DNA from: Actinomycetota bacterium
GTDB lineage: Bacteria > Actinomycetota > Aquicultoria > Aquicultorales > Aquicultoraceae
NCBI GenBank assembly: GCA_030018005.1
Contig: JASEGT010000001.1
Location: forward strand, 1 to 64,000
Length of the DNA stretch: 64,000 nt
Direction of reading: 5' to 3'
The notes beneath the pieces are model-generated. The model did no database searches. It was not told where the DNA came from and was given only the letters and a program-made list of their open reading frames with translations. Position numbers and translations under genes: made by a program. Below are positions 8,516 through 17,767 of this stretch, piece after piece. How positions within the stretch are numbered: position 1 is the stretch's first letter; every line of letters begins with the position of its first letter.

Positions 8516-9424
8516 ATGAAAGAGATTACCGGTCAAACTAGAGTACTGGGGATAATTGGTTACCCCTTGACATATACGCTCTCCCCGAATATGCATAATG
8601 CCGCACTCAAAGACGTCGCATTAGACTACCGGTACCTGCCCTTCGTGGTCCCTCCCGAACGACTGGCGAACGCCATCGCGGGCATTCGCGCGCTCGGCAT
8701 CGCGGGCGTCAACGTGACCATGCCCCACAAAGAAACGGTAAGCGAGTTTCTCGATGAAATATCACCTGAGGCTCGCATGATCGGGGCGGTAAACACCGTA
8801 CACAACGTCGATGGCCATCTTAAGGGTTATAATACCGACGGCACCGGCTTTATTAAGTCGCTAAGAGAAGAGTTGGTCGACCCGGAGGGCCGGCACGCCA
8901 TAATCTTCGGGGCTGGTGGAGCCGCAAAAGCGGTCGCAGTTTCGCTGCTAAACGAAGGCGCGGCAAGCATCTCACTGGTGGGACGTTCAGCGGAGAAGGT
9001 CGCGGCACTCAAAGCACATCTACTGGGTAACTTTGGAGTATTTCCGATAAAAGCGCTTAGTTTTGACGATGATTTGGCCGATATCTTTGAAGTAGGAGAC
9101 CTAGTAGTCAATGCAACGCCAATAGGTATGAAAGATGGCGCAGACCTCCTACCGGTACCTTTAGAACATATAGATTCCAAACACTTTATCTATGACCTCA
9201 TCTATACACCGTCGGAAACGGCACTAATAAAAGCAGCCAAGGATAAGGGAGCCAAAGCGGTAAACGGACTAGGGATGCTACTCTACCAGGCCGCCATGGC
9301 GTTCGAAATCTGGACTGGTACCCCCGCGCCGATAGCGATTATGCGTGACGCTCTATTGATTGGATTAGAAGGCGGAGATCGGTCGAAGTATGCTCAAAAG
9401 AAAGATCAGCGATTTTCTGGTTGA
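8516..9424 (+). CDS. aroE: shikimate dehydrogenase
   Basis: NADP-dependent reduction of 3-dehydroshikimate to shikimate in the chorismate pathway. 302 aa. N-terminal substrate domain: GYPLTYTLSPNMHN (shikimate-binding serines) and NVTMPHKE with the catalytic lysine. GAVNTV and YNTDGTGF follow. Rossmann domain: IIFGAGGAAKAV glycine-rich loop, then NATPIGM and VNGLGMLLYQ. ATG 8516 follows an AAAGGTG ribosome site. The last 35 bp overlap the start of pilB, so aroE is translationally tied to the pilus locus while the other shikimate genes lie beyond it at 26-29 kb. Confidence 0.95.
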   Translation: MKEITGQTRVLGIIGYPLTYTLSPNMHNAALKDVALDYRYLPFVVPPERLANAIAGIRALGIAGVNVTMPHKETVSEFLDEISPEARMIGAVNTVHNVDGHLKGYNTDGTGFIKSLREELVDPEGRHAIIFGAGGAAKAVAVSLLNEGAASISLVGRSAEKVAALKAHLLGNFGVFPIKALSFDDDLADIFEVGDLVVNATPIGMKDGADLLPVPLEHIDSKHFIYDLIYTPSETALIKAAKDKGAKAVNGLGMLLYQAAMAFEIWTGTPAPIAIMRDALLIGLEGGDRSKYAQKKDQRFSG

Positions 9425-11057
9425 TACCGGCATCATCACGAAAGAACAACTTTGTGAAGCCATCGAACGCTCCAGCGGCGATGACGTAGAGCGACAGCTG
9501 GTCGATTTAGGCTATATATCCGAGGCTGAAATAGCCAAGAATTTTGCCAAGCAGTTGAACCTCGGCTACGTCGACCTGGCCAGTTATAATATCAACCCGC
9601 AGGCAGCAGCCCTTATTTCAAACGAACACATCCGCCGCTATAATGTCTTACCGATTAATCTCGAGGAGGATTACCTGGTAGTGGCGATGGCCGACCCGAC
9701 AAATATCTTCGCAATAGACGACCTTCATGTGATGACCGGCTTTGATATCACACCGGTTGTTACCGGCGAGACCGATCTTATCAATGCGATAAACAAGTTC
9801 TGTACGAATGATGACGTCGTTGAAGAGGCCATTGAGAGCATAAGCGAGGATTTTGCGGATATCGCCGCGAGAAGTGGCGAGGAGGTCGATGCCGAGGAAG
9901 CACCGGTCGTAAAACTCGTCAAGCTTATTGTCACTGAAGCCGTCCGCGAACGGGCGAGCGATATCTTCATAGAGCCACAGGAGTATGATCTGAGGGTGCG
10001 CTACCGTATCGACGGCGTCCTCCATGAGATAATGCATTCGCCGAAGCAAATTCAGGCCGGTATAATTTCGCGAATCAAAATAATGTCCGGCATGGATATC
10101 GCGGAGCGCCGACTTCCCCAGGATGGTCGCTTCGGTTTGGTCATCGATAAGAGGCCAATAGATTTTCGCGTGGCATCATTGCCGACCATATACGGGGAGC
10201 AGCTAATACTGCGAGTCCTTGAGAAAGAAAGCATATCAATGAACTTAGATGAACTGGGCTTTCTTCCTGAAGACCTCGAACGCTTCAAGGCGTCGTTTAC
10301 CAAACCTTACGGGGCGATTCTCATAACCGGCCCGACTGGGAGCGGCAAGACAACTACCCTCTATGGTGTCCTTAATCTTATCAACAGCGATGCGAGCAAC
10401 CTCATCACAGTCGAAGACCCGGTTGAGTACCGGCTGCATGGTATCAACCAAGTGCAGGTAAATGCAAAAACGGGTTTGACCTTCGCGAGCGCTCTCCGTT
10501 CGATTCTGCGCCAAGACCCGGATATCGTGATGATTGGAGAGATCAGGGATGAAGAGACGGCGACGATTGCGGTAGAATCGGCTCTCACAGGGCACCTGGT
10601 TCTATCGACGCTGCACACAAATAGTGCGCCTGCGGCGCTCACCAGGCTTGTCGAGATGGGGATAGAACCGTTCCTGGTTTCTTCCGCGGTCGACTGTGTT
10701 GTCGCGCAAAGGTTAGCCCGGAAGCTTTGTACAAAGTGCCGGGAGCAGTTTGCCCCGACTGAGCCAGAGCTCGTAGGGGCCGGCTTTGTTATAGACGGGA
10801 ACGAGCCGAAAGTCCTGTATCGCGCAAGAGGCTGCAAGACGTGTGGCGAGACAGGCTATCACGGCCGAATCGGACTCTACGAGGTTATGCGAATATCGGA
10901 GACGATAGAGCGTCTACTAGTCGGTGATGTCACTGCCGAACAGATAGAGAAAGTTGCCGTAACGGAAGGCATGGGGACCTTGCACCAGGATGGTCTGGCC
11001 AAGGCGAAATTGGGTTGGACTTCAATCGAAGAGGTCGAGCGCGTTACCATGAAATAG
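9390..11057 (+). CDS. pilB: type IV pilus assembly ATPase PilB (copy 1)
   Basis: Hexameric cytoplasmic motor that drives pilus extension. 555 aa. Residues about 1-150 form an MshEN/GspE_N-type domain, followed by the secretion ATPase core with Walker A GPTGSGKTTT, the Asp box LRQDPDIVMIGEIRD, the His box LVLSTLHTN and a tetracysteine zinc site (CTKC ... CKTC). MshEN domains can bind c-di-GMP in PilB relatives; whether the binding motif is intact here was not verified. ATG 9390 lies inside the 3' end of aroE. A second, shorter PilB follows 23 bp downstream. Confidence 0.95.
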   Translation: MLKRKISDFLVDTGIITKEQLCEAIERSSGDDVERQLVDLGYISEAEIAKNFAKQLNLGYVDLASYNINPQAAALISNEHIRRYNVLPINLEEDYLVVAMADPTNIFAIDDLHVMTGFDITPVVTGETDLINAINKFCTNDDVVEEAIESISEDFADIAARSGEEVDAEEAPVVKLVKLIVTEAVRERASDIFIEPQEYDLRVRYRIDGVLHEIMHSPKQIQAGIISRIKIMSGMDIAERRLPQDGRFGLVIDKRPIDFRVASLPTIYGEQLILRVLEKESISMNLDELGFLPEDLERFKASFTKPYGAILITGPTGSGKTTTLYGVLNLINSDASNLITVEDPVEYRLHGINQVQVNAKTGLTFASALRSILRQDPDIVMIGEIRDEETATIAVESALTGHLVLSTLHTNSAPAALTRLVEMGIEPFLVSSAVDCVVAQRLARKLCTKCREQFAPTEPELVGAGFVIDGNEPKVLYRARGCKTCGETGYHGRIGLYEVMRISETIERLLVGDVTAEQIEKVAVTEGMGTLHQDGLAKAKLGWTSIEEVERVTMK

Positions 11058-11080
11058 TCGATATCGGCGGAGGCCGTTTT

Positions 11081-12613
11081 ATGTTAGCTGAACGTGCTGA
11101 TGAGATGTTTCCAATTGAAGACAAGAATAGGATAGACCTAGCCGATTGCAAGGTCAATGGAGCGGCTGCTACGGCCTTGCCTGAGATGTTCGCGCGAAGG
11201 TATAATGTCGTGCCCATCGATATCGAAGGCGAAGAGCTTACTGTGGCGGTAGAGGATGCGACCAACGTCGTCATCCTCGACGACTTGCACATGATAACAG
11301 GCTATCAAATAAAAGCGGTCGTCGCAGAGAAAAAAGAGATTTTAACCCTTATCAATCGCCTATATAAAGCGAGCGATGCGGTTCAGAACGAGGCCTCCAG
11401 CGTCCACGAGGACGAAGTCGATGACCGCATAGGCAGCATGCGGGCGGTTTCAGAAGAAGCGCCTGTCATAAAGCTTGTCAACATGATAATAAATAAAGCG
11501 GTCAATGAGCGGGCGAGTGATATACACATCGAGCCGCACGAGCGAGATTTGCGCATTCGTTACCGGGTAGATGGCGTTTTGCACGAGGTAATGCGCTCGC
11601 CAAAGCATGTCCAGGCCGGGCTCATCTCAAGGGTCAAGATTATGGCAGGACTTAATATCGCCGAAAATCGCATTCCACAGGATGGCCATTGCGATTTGAG
11701 CGTCGGCGGTAAAGTCATCGACTTTCGTGTCGCTACGCTGCCCACGATCTATGGCGAGCGTGTTGTCTTGAGGATTCTTAGAAAAGACAGCATCCTTTTA
11801 AGCTTGGATGACCTTGGTTTCTTGCCGGAGAGCCTCGGCAAGTTCAAGGCAGCCTTCTCTAAACCATATGGAGCCATCCTTGTCACCGGGCCGACCGGAA
11901 GCGGCAAGTCTACCACGCTTTACGGGGCACTTAATGTCATCAACAATAGCGCAAAAAACATTATCACGGTCGAGGACCCCGTCGAATATCGCCTGCCCGG
12001 CATCAACCAGATACAGGTGAGCGGCAAGACCGGCATGACATTTTCAAAAGGTCTCAGGGCCATATTGCGGGCGTCTCCTGATATCGTGATGGTAGGCGAG
12101 ATCCGGGACAGAGAAACAGCACAAATCGCCATTGAGGCGGCGCTCACCGGTCACCTAGTACTCTCAACCTTGCACACAAATGATGCGCCCGGCGCCGTGA
12201 GCCGGTTGAACGAGATGGGAATCGCCCCGTTTCTCACAGCTTCGGCTATTCATTGTGTCCAAGCTCAACGCCTGGCAAGGCGCTTATGCTCCGAATGTAA
12301 AGAGGAATACACGGTAGCCATCGACGTTCTCAAAAGGGTTCAGTTCCCGCTCGATAGCGACGAGCCGCCAGCGCTTTATAGGCCGAAGGGCTGCCATAAG
12401 TGCAATAACACCGGTTACAGGGGTAGAGTCGGTGTCTATGAGGTCATGCTTCTTAGCGACACCATAAAGAGACTCTGCGTCGAGCGCGCAACGGCCGACG
12501 ATATAAGACGCGTTGCTGTCGACGAAGGGATGAAGACCCTGCGCCAAGATGGTTTCGACAAAGTAAAGCTCGGCACGACGTCTCTCGAAGAGATTCTCCG
12601 CGTAATCGTTTAG
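11081..12613 (+). CDS. second PilB-type ATPase, N-terminally shortened
   Basis: A 510-aa paralogue of the preceding PilB. The ATPase core keeps Walker A GPTGSGKSTT, the His box LVLSTLHTN and both CxxC zinc pairs. Two things differ. The N-terminal domain lacks roughly the first 55 residues of copy 1, and the usually conserved RQDPD of the Asp box reads RASPD. The frame is open from TTG 11015, inside copy 1, but ATG 11081 has CGGAGG 7 nt upstream and is chosen. It may form mixed or alternative motors with copy 1, or be a regulatory subunit with altered ATPase activity; neither can be decided here. Confidence 0.9.
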   Translation: MLAERADEMFPIEDKNRIDLADCKVNGAAATALPEMFARRYNVVPIDIEGEELTVAVEDATNVVILDDLHMITGYQIKAVVAEKKEILTLINRLYKASDAVQNEASSVHEDEVDDRIGSMRAVSEEAPVIKLVNMIINKAVNERASDIHIEPHERDLRIRYRVDGVLHEVMRSPKHVQAGLISRVKIMAGLNIAENRIPQDGHCDLSVGGKVIDFRVATLPTIYGERVVLRILRKDSILLSLDDLGFLPESLGKFKAAFSKPYGAILVTGPTGSGKSTTLYGALNVINNSAKNIITVEDPVEYRLPGINQIQVSGKTGMTFSKGLRAILRASPDIVMVGEIRDRETAQIAIEAALTGHLVLSTLHTNDAPGAVSRLNEMGIAPFLTASAIHCVQAQRLARRLCSECKEEYTVAIDVLKRVQFPLDSDEPPALYRPKGCHKCNNTGYRGRVGVYEVMLLSDTIKRLCVERATADDIRRVAVDEGMKTLRQDGFDKVKLGTTSLEEILRVIV

Positions 12614-12696
12614 CATGCGTTTCTAAGCTCAAGCATGCCGGACTCATCGCCGATATTCATTGAGAACCAGAAGACACTCGATTGGGAGGTTTAGCA

Positions 12697-13761
12697 TTGC
12701 TCGATATCAATGATCTCTTGATGAATGTATTGGAGAAGGATGCATCCGACTTACACATAACCGTCGGCACCTCGCCCATGGTGAGGGTTCACGGTGATTT
12801 GGTCGCACTCGATTATCCCGAGTTGACTGCGCAGGACACGAAAGAACTTATATATAGTATACTCACCCAAGACCAACGCGAGCAGCTAGAACGAAATTGG
12901 GAGTATGATTTATCTTATTCCCTGACCGGGCACGCGCGTTTCAGGGTCAACACCTACTTTCAGCGCAACAGCGTCGGTGCGGCGTTTCGTATCATCCCGA
13001 TGCAGATAAAGACCTTGGAAGAGCTTGGCCTGCCGCAGTCTCTGGAGAATTTGGTGCGCAAGCCGCGGGGGCTGGTTCTGGTCACCGGTCCGACTGGAAG
13101 CGGAAAATCCACGTCTTTAGCAGCTCTTTTGAATATCGTCAACGAAACCCGCTCGTTTCACATCATAACCATCGAAGACCCGATCGAGTATCTCCATAAA
13201 CACAAGAAATCAATTGTAAACCAGCGTGAAGTGGGTACCGACACTAAATCGTTTGCGACCGCGCTCAAATATGTCTTGCGTCAAGACCCCGACGTTATAT
13301 TGATCGGTGAGATGCGAGACATGGAGACGATATCGGCCGCATTGACCGCCGCTGAGACAGGACACCTTGTCTTTGCGACACTCCACACGCAAGACGCACC
13401 GCAAACCATCGACCGAATCATCGATGTCTTTCCGTCACACCAGCAGCAACAAATCAGGGTGCAGCTGGCCGGAACGCTCCAAGGCATTATGTGCCAGCAA
13501 CTATTACCGACACGTGACGGGCAAGCCAGGGTCGTAGCTTATGAGTGCCTAGTGCCGACACCTGCTGTGCGCAACATGATCAGAGAGGCGAAGACGCACC
13601 AGATATGCAACGCGATGCAGACAGGTCACCAGCACGGCATGATGACAATGGATTATTGTTTAGCCGACCTTTACAGGTGCGGCAAGATATCTTTCGAGAT
13701 GGCGATGATGAAAGCGGCCGACCCCGCAGAGCTGAAACAATTGCTCGGAAAAGCCGCGTAA
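12697..13761 (+). CDS. pilT: type IV pilus retraction ATPase
   Basis: Hexameric ATPase that depolymerises the pilus and powers twitching. 354 aa, the usual length. N-terminal PAS-like domain (about 1-100), Walker A GPTGSGKSTS, Asp box LRQDPDVILIGEMRD, His box LVFATLHT, and the PilT-specific C-terminal AVRNMIRE motif (AIRNLIRE in other species). It lacks the zinc cysteines of PilB. Start: the frame is open from TTG 12682, but GGGAGG at 12684-12689 points to TTG 12697, giving MLDINDLLMNVLEKDASDLH as in other PilT. Presence of PilT implies that the pili can retract. Confidence 0.95.
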   Translation: MLDINDLLMNVLEKDASDLHITVGTSPMVRVHGDLVALDYPELTAQDTKELIYSILTQDQREQLERNWEYDLSYSLTGHARFRVNTYFQRNSVGAAFRIIPMQIKTLEELGLPQSLENLVRKPRGLVLVTGPTGSGKSTSLAALLNIVNETRSFHIITIEDPIEYLHKHKKSIVNQREVGTDTKSFATALKYVLRQDPDVILIGEMRDMETISAALTAAETGHLVFATLHTQDAPQTIDRIIDVFPSHQQQQIRVQLAGTLQGIMCQQLLPTRDGQARVVAYECLVPTPAVRNMIREAKTHQICNAMQTGHQHGMMTMDYCLADLYRCGKISFEMAMMKAADPAELKQLLGKAA

Positions 13762-13777
13762 ATAGAAGGAAGCAAAG

Positions 13778-14989
13778 ATGGCGAACACTTTTGCATATAA
13801 GGTAAGAGACAGCAAGGGAAATCTCCTGAAGGGGCAGATCGAGGGCGATGGCGTAACCATGGTCGCGACTAAGTTGCGACAGATGGGCTACGTCGTAATT
13901 GAGCTCAAAGAGAAGAGCCTGGCTCAAAAGGAGATAAACCTGCCTTTTTCAGGTCGGGTGAAAGCGAAAGACCTTACCATTTTCAGTCGGCAGTTCGCGA
14001 CGATGATAAACGCCGGCTTATCTCTGACGAGATGCCTCAACATTCTAGCCGAGCAGACCGAGAGCAAGGCTTTAAAGAAGGTAATCGCAAGCGTGCTTGA
14101 GGATGTCGAGCGAGGCAAAGCGCTCTCGGATGCCATGGCGAAACACACCTCGACTTTTCCACCGATATTTATCAACCTGGTCCGCGCCGGTGAAACAGGC
14201 GGTGTACTCGACGAGGTGCTCTTAAGGGTCGCCGACCACTTTGAAAAAGAAGCTTCGATAAAGTCGAAGATTAAATCCGCGATGGCATACCCCAGTGCCA
14301 TGTTTACATTTTCCATGGTCATAACGTTCGTCTTGATAACTTTCATCGTCCCGCTTTTTGTCGCGATGTTCGAAAATATGGGCGGCAACTTACCTTTACC
14401 TACGAAAGTCCTGCTAACGCTGAGCAATTTCATTCGCGCAGCCTGGTTCATAATAATCCCGGTTGTGGTAGCCGCTATCTATTTATTGAGAGTTTATAGT
14501 AAGACCGAAAAGGGGAGGGCGAATATCGACAACCTAAAACTTCGCCTGCCGATTGCGGGTGTTTTAGTGCGCAAGATGTCGATTTCTCGCTTTACTAGAA
14601 CCTTCGGCACACTCCTTTCTAGCGGCGTGCCGATTCTCGTAGCTCTCGATATTGTTGCTGAAAGCTCCGGCAACGCGATTGTATCCGCCGCAGTCAAAAG
14701 GACGCGGGTGAGCATCAAAGAGGGTGAGACGATAGCCAAACCGCTCGCCGCGGACAAAGTTTTTCCGCCGATGGTCGTTCAGATGATCGCGATAGGTGAG
14801 GAGACCGGTGCGCTCGATGGCATGTTGTCAAAGATAGCCGATTTCTACGACGAAGAGGTGTCCAATATGGTCGATGCGCTCACCTCGATCATCGAGCCGT
14901 TGATGATTATCGTAATGGGCCTCATCATCGGTGGCATTATCGTCGCGCTCTATATGCCGATGTTCCAAATCATAACCCTTATCAAATAA
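13778..14989 (+). CDS. pilC: type IV pilus inner-membrane platform protein
   Basis: Polytopic platform that couples PilB/PilT to pilin entry and exit. 403 aa with two T2SSF domains (about 70-190 and 270-395) and three main membrane segments (near 168-192, 215-240 and 370-395). Typical motifs are FSRQFATMINAGLSLTRCL and, in the second repeat, FTRTFGTLLSSGVPILVAL. ATG 13778 follows a GAAGGA ribosome site and lies 16 bp after pilT. It ends the motor block; a 281-bp regulatory region separates it from pilA. Confidence 0.95.
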   Translation: MANTFAYKVRDSKGNLLKGQIEGDGVTMVATKLRQMGYVVIELKEKSLAQKEINLPFSGRVKAKDLTIFSRQFATMINAGLSLTRCLNILAEQTESKALKKVIASVLEDVERGKALSDAMAKHTSTFPPIFINLVRAGETGGVLDEVLLRVADHFEKEASIKSKIKSAMAYPSAMFTFSMVITFVLITFIVPLFVAMFENMGGNLPLPTKVLLTLSNFIRAAWFIIIPVVVAAIYLLRVYSKTEKGRANIDNLKLRLPIAGVLVRKMSISRFTRTFGTLLSSGVPILVALDIVAESSGNAIVSAAVKRTRVSIKEGETIAKPLAADKVFPPMVVQMIAIGEETGALDGMLSKIADFYDEEVSNMVDALTSIIEPLMIIVMGLIIGGIIVALYMPMFQIITLIK

Positions 14990-15080
14990 AGATGCTGTCA
15001 TAAGCTGGTAGAATATTTCAATTCAAGCTAAAGTAAGCTGATTTCAGACCGATAAATAACTTATAAAACGGTCTTTTACA

Positions 15081-15155
15081 ACGAAAAAGGCAAACCCGTC
15101 GTGAGTCGGGGACGCAAAGCCACGGGGCTCTCAAGAGTCGGCCGGGTTGCCGTAC
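15081..15155 (+). promoter_or_regulatory. cyclic di-GMP-I (GEMM-I) riboswitch upstream of pilA
   Basis: The conserved core is readable: GGCAAACC at 15089-15096, a short P2 hairpin, the near-invariant GGGACGCAAAGCCACGGG at 15108-15125, a second hairpin (GGCTC TCAA GAGTC), and the closing GCCGGGTTGCC at 15141-15151. This order and wording match the GEMM-I aptamer for c-di-GMP. It lies on the same strand as pilA, about 115 bp before its start codon, with a terminator-like hairpin between. It therefore probably sets major pilin expression by c-di-GMP. Whether ligand turns expression on or off cannot be read by eye. Confidence 0.92.
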
Positions 15156-15180
15156 AAATCGAACTTTAATCATCAGGTAC

Positions 15181-15221
15181 AGGCGGTGGCGCAATTATGC
15201 ACACGCTGTGCCTTTTTCTTT
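15181..15221 (+). terminator. imperfect hairpin plus T tract, likely riboswitch expression platform
   Basis: AGGCG near 15181 can pair with TGCCT at 15208-15212 (one wobble), with an interrupted inner stem, followed by the T-rich stretch CCTTTTTCTTT at 15211-15221. It lies 26 bp after the c-di-GMP aptamer and 50 bp before pilA, the normal place for a regulated terminator. The stem is imperfect, so this is a moderate call. Confidence 0.5.
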
Positions 15222-15270
15222 GCTCAAAAAGATCGCCGCTTTTAAATCTCATAATAGGGAGGTGAATTGA

Positions 15271-15642
15271 ATGAATATGTTCCGCAACGAGAGGGGTTTT
15301 ACCCTCATAGAGTTGATGGTCGTAATCCTTATTATCGGTATCCTAGTAGCTATCGCCGTCCCGGTGTTTAATGCCGCAAGGGAGAGCGCTTACAAATCTA
15401 CTTGCCAGGCGAACTTAAGGACCATTGACGGTGCTGTCGAGACCTACAAGGCAAGTACCGGCAATGACTATCCGACCGCTGCGAATATAGAAGCGACGTT
15501 AGAGCCCGCATACATTAAGCAATGGCCGGCATGCCCATCAGCGGGTGCGTACGTTATAGGAGCTGGCGGTGGTGCAGGTTCTACTGTAGCCCCAGTAGTC
15601 TCATGTCCTGGTGCACCTGGAAATGGTCACACCTATCCGTAA
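15271..15642 (+). CDS. pilA: major type IV pilin PilA
   Basis: Structural subunit of the pilus. 123 aa with a short type III leader, cleavage after Gly9 (NERG^FTLIELMVVILIIGIL), Glu at +5, and the long hydrophobic N-terminal helix. The globular part is small and contains three cysteines and a Gly/Pro-rich C terminus. AGGGAGGT lies 9 nt before ATG 15271. Its own strong terminator follows directly. With the c-di-GMP riboswitch upstream, this gene is regulated separately from the assembly machinery, as expected for the most abundant subunit. Confidence 0.95.
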   Translation: MNMFRNERGFTLIELMVVILIIGILVAIAVPVFNAARESAYKSTCQANLRTIDGAVETYKASTGNDYPTAANIEATLEPAYIKQWPACPSAGAYVIGAGGGAGSTVAPVVSCPGAPGNGHTYP

Positions 15643-15671
15643 AAATCCTGTTAAGCTTTGAGCTAGCAGGT

Positions 15672-15702
15672 GGGGCGGCGCAAGCCGCCCCTTATTTTTT
15701 TT
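15672..15702 (+). terminator. strong intrinsic terminator after pilA
   Basis: GGGGCGGC (15672-15679), a GCAA tetraloop, and GCCGCCCC (15684-15691) form a perfect 8-bp GC stem, followed by TTATTTTTTTT. It isolates pilA from the genes downstream or lowers read-through into them. Confidence 0.95.
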
Positions 15703-15748
15703 GCATTCCCGCCGATAATAAAGAGAACATTTGTTATAGGAGACGGCC

Positions 15749-17767
15749 TTGATAAGCAGCTTAGATGTTGAAGAGAAGAAGCCAAAATCGCCGCTATCGC
15801 CGGAGGTTCTGGATAGAGCAATCGTGTTTCTCTTATATGGGATCGTTGTTCTCGTACCGCTTGCGCTGTTCCCCTGGACCCTAGACCAGGCGCTTGCAAT
15901 AAAATACCTCATCTTCAAAGTGGGCACGCTCTTGGCGGTCGCGCTCTTGGCGTGTCGTGTTGTTCTATACGGAGTTAAGCTAAGGATTTCCGGGCTAGAG
16001 TGGCCGCTCGGACTATTTATTTTGTTCATCCTTATATCCACAGGGTCTTCCGTTCACGGACCAACCAGTCTGGAGGGGGCGTTCCAGCGATATGACGGGC
16101 TTTATAGCTATCTCATATATTTCGCCCTGTTTTTCCTCGCGGCCCAGTATCTGGCGGATGACGAACGGCGCGAAACTTTTCTTAAGCTCTTTGTTCTTTC
16201 GGCATCCATCGTGTCGTCATACGGAATACTCCAACTGTTCGGCATCGACCCGACGCCTTGGGGTTATATCGCGTTCGACACATCAAGAAGCTTCTCGACG
16301 TTTGGAAATCCGGTGTTGCTAGGCGCATACCTTAGCATAACGTTCTTTATTGCTCTCGGTTTGTTCTACAACAGCAAGCAATCCATTGAAAAGATAGCAT
16401 ACTCGGTCGCAACCACGCTATTAGCAGTGTGTGTTGTCCTGACGATGGGTCGCGCATTATGGGCGGCGGTGCTGGCTGGATTATTGATATTCACGGTCTT
16501 GCGCGTTAAGGCTTTAACGAAGTCGCGGGTCACATGGCGGGTAGCAGTCGGACCGGTTCTCCTGGCTCTGGCGGCCGTGGTGCCGGCGACTCTTATTGTC
16601 GGCATACCGGTGCTCTCTTCTCGGGTGGCGTCGATGGCTGAAACGAGTGGTAGTCTGGGCAACCGGTTGTCGATGTGGCGGAGCGCGCTTGCCATGATAT
16701 CCGACCGACCGTTTCTCGGCTATGGCCCGGATTCCATTGGGTTGGTTTTTCCCCGCTATGAAGCAGCGGAACTTGCCCGAATTGCGCCAATCGACATTCA
16801 AACCAACGTTCACAATGCCTTTCTGCAGATTGCTGCGACCACGGGTGTTCCAGCTCTTCTGTCATTCTTGCTGATACTTACAATATTTGTGTTTAAGTCG
16901 CTCAGAAAAATACGGTCAGAGGGGAATGCCTCGCCCATACTGGTCGGCCTATTCGCGGGCACGGTCGCATTTGTCATCCAGAGCGCTACCGGAATTACGG
17001 GCATTGCGACCTCGACCTATCTATGGCTTGGCATGGGTGCACTTTCGGCTTCGTGGTCGGAGGAGCGGCTCACTATTAAGCCTCCACCTGTATTTATGCG
17101 ATATATTGCCGTGGCTGTTATAGTATGTTCCCTGCTGGTAGGGCTAAACAGCGCGGTTAAGCCGTTCTTGAGCGATATCGCGCTCGGGCAGGCACGACTA
17201 GCTGAGCGAGCAGGTCGTTTTGAAGAGGCAAAGGTATTATACAAATCGGCAATATCGCACAACCGCGATGATGTGAAAGCCTATCGTGAGCTGGGTATAG
17301 CATTGGCGGATGCAGGTCATCTATCAAAAGATCATGCTACTTGGTCTAAGGGAATCGCATTACTAGTCGAAGCGTCACGTCTGTCACCTAGCGACCAGGA
17401 AACCCAGATGTTTTTAGGCCAAGCGTATCTCTATGGAGCACGGGCATTCGATGCTCGGCATTATTATATAGCCGAGCGTTATTTGAAGAAGGCGGTCAGC
17501 ATGCGACCTTTTTCGTATGCGGCCAATACGATGCTGGCCGTAGCCTATATCGAAATCGGAAGAAAAGACCGGGCTAGAGATAGCTTAGGAATCGCCTTAA
17601 GCATCAACCCGAACGACCCTCAAGCCCACTATTATCTTGGACGATATCATGAAGAGGCCGGCAGCACTGAGAGCGCAATGCTCGAATACCGCGCCGCGCT
17701 GGCGCTTGACGGCAAGTACGAGAGGGCAAAAATCGCGTACGAAAGGTTGGCCAGGAATGAGAGATAA
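15749..17767 (+). CDS. O-antigen ligase-like membrane protein with C-terminal TPR repeats
   Basis: 672 aa. The first 480 residues hold about ten to twelve membrane segments and the Wzy_C/WaaL signature region (GNRLSMWRSALAMISDRPFLGYGPDS, then NVHNAFLQIAATTGV in the following loop with its conserved His). Residues about 495-665 are TPR repeats. Proteins of this superfamily transfer lipid-linked glycans; PglL/PilO/TfpW members glycosylate type IV pilins. Its place directly after pilA and before pilD makes a pilin O-glycosyltransferase a reasonable guess, but a polysaccharide polymerase or ligase is equally compatible with the sequence. TTG 15749 has TAGGAGA 6 nt upstream. Confidence 0.8.
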   Translation: MISSLDVEEKKPKSPLSPEVLDRAIVFLLYGIVVLVPLALFPWTLDQALAIKYLIFKVGTLLAVALLACRVVLYGVKLRISGLEWPLGLFILFILISTGSSVHGPTSLEGAFQRYDGLYSYLIYFALFFLAAQYLADDERRETFLKLFVLSASIVSSYGILQLFGIDPTPWGYIAFDTSRSFSTFGNPVLLGAYLSITFFIALGLFYNSKQSIEKIAYSVATTLLAVCVVLTMGRALWAAVLAGLLIFTVLRVKALTKSRVTWRVAVGPVLLALAAVVPATLIVGIPVLSSRVASMAETSGSLGNRLSMWRSALAMISDRPFLGYGPDSIGLVFPRYEAAELARIAPIDIQTNVHNAFLQIAATTGVPALLSFLLILTIFVFKSLRKIRSEGNASPILVGLFAGTVAFVIQSATGITGIATSTYLWLGMGALSASWSEERLTIKPPPVFMRYIAVAVIVCSLLVGLNSAVKPFLSDIALGQARLAERAGRFEEAKVLYKSAISHNRDDVKAYRELGIALADAGHLSKDHATWSKGIALLVEASRLSPSDQETQMFLGQAYLYGARAFDARHYYIAERYLKKAVSMRPFSYAANTMLAVAYIEIGRKDRARDSLGIALSINPNDPQAHYYLGRYHEEAGSTESAMLEYRAALALDGKYERAKIAYERLARNER

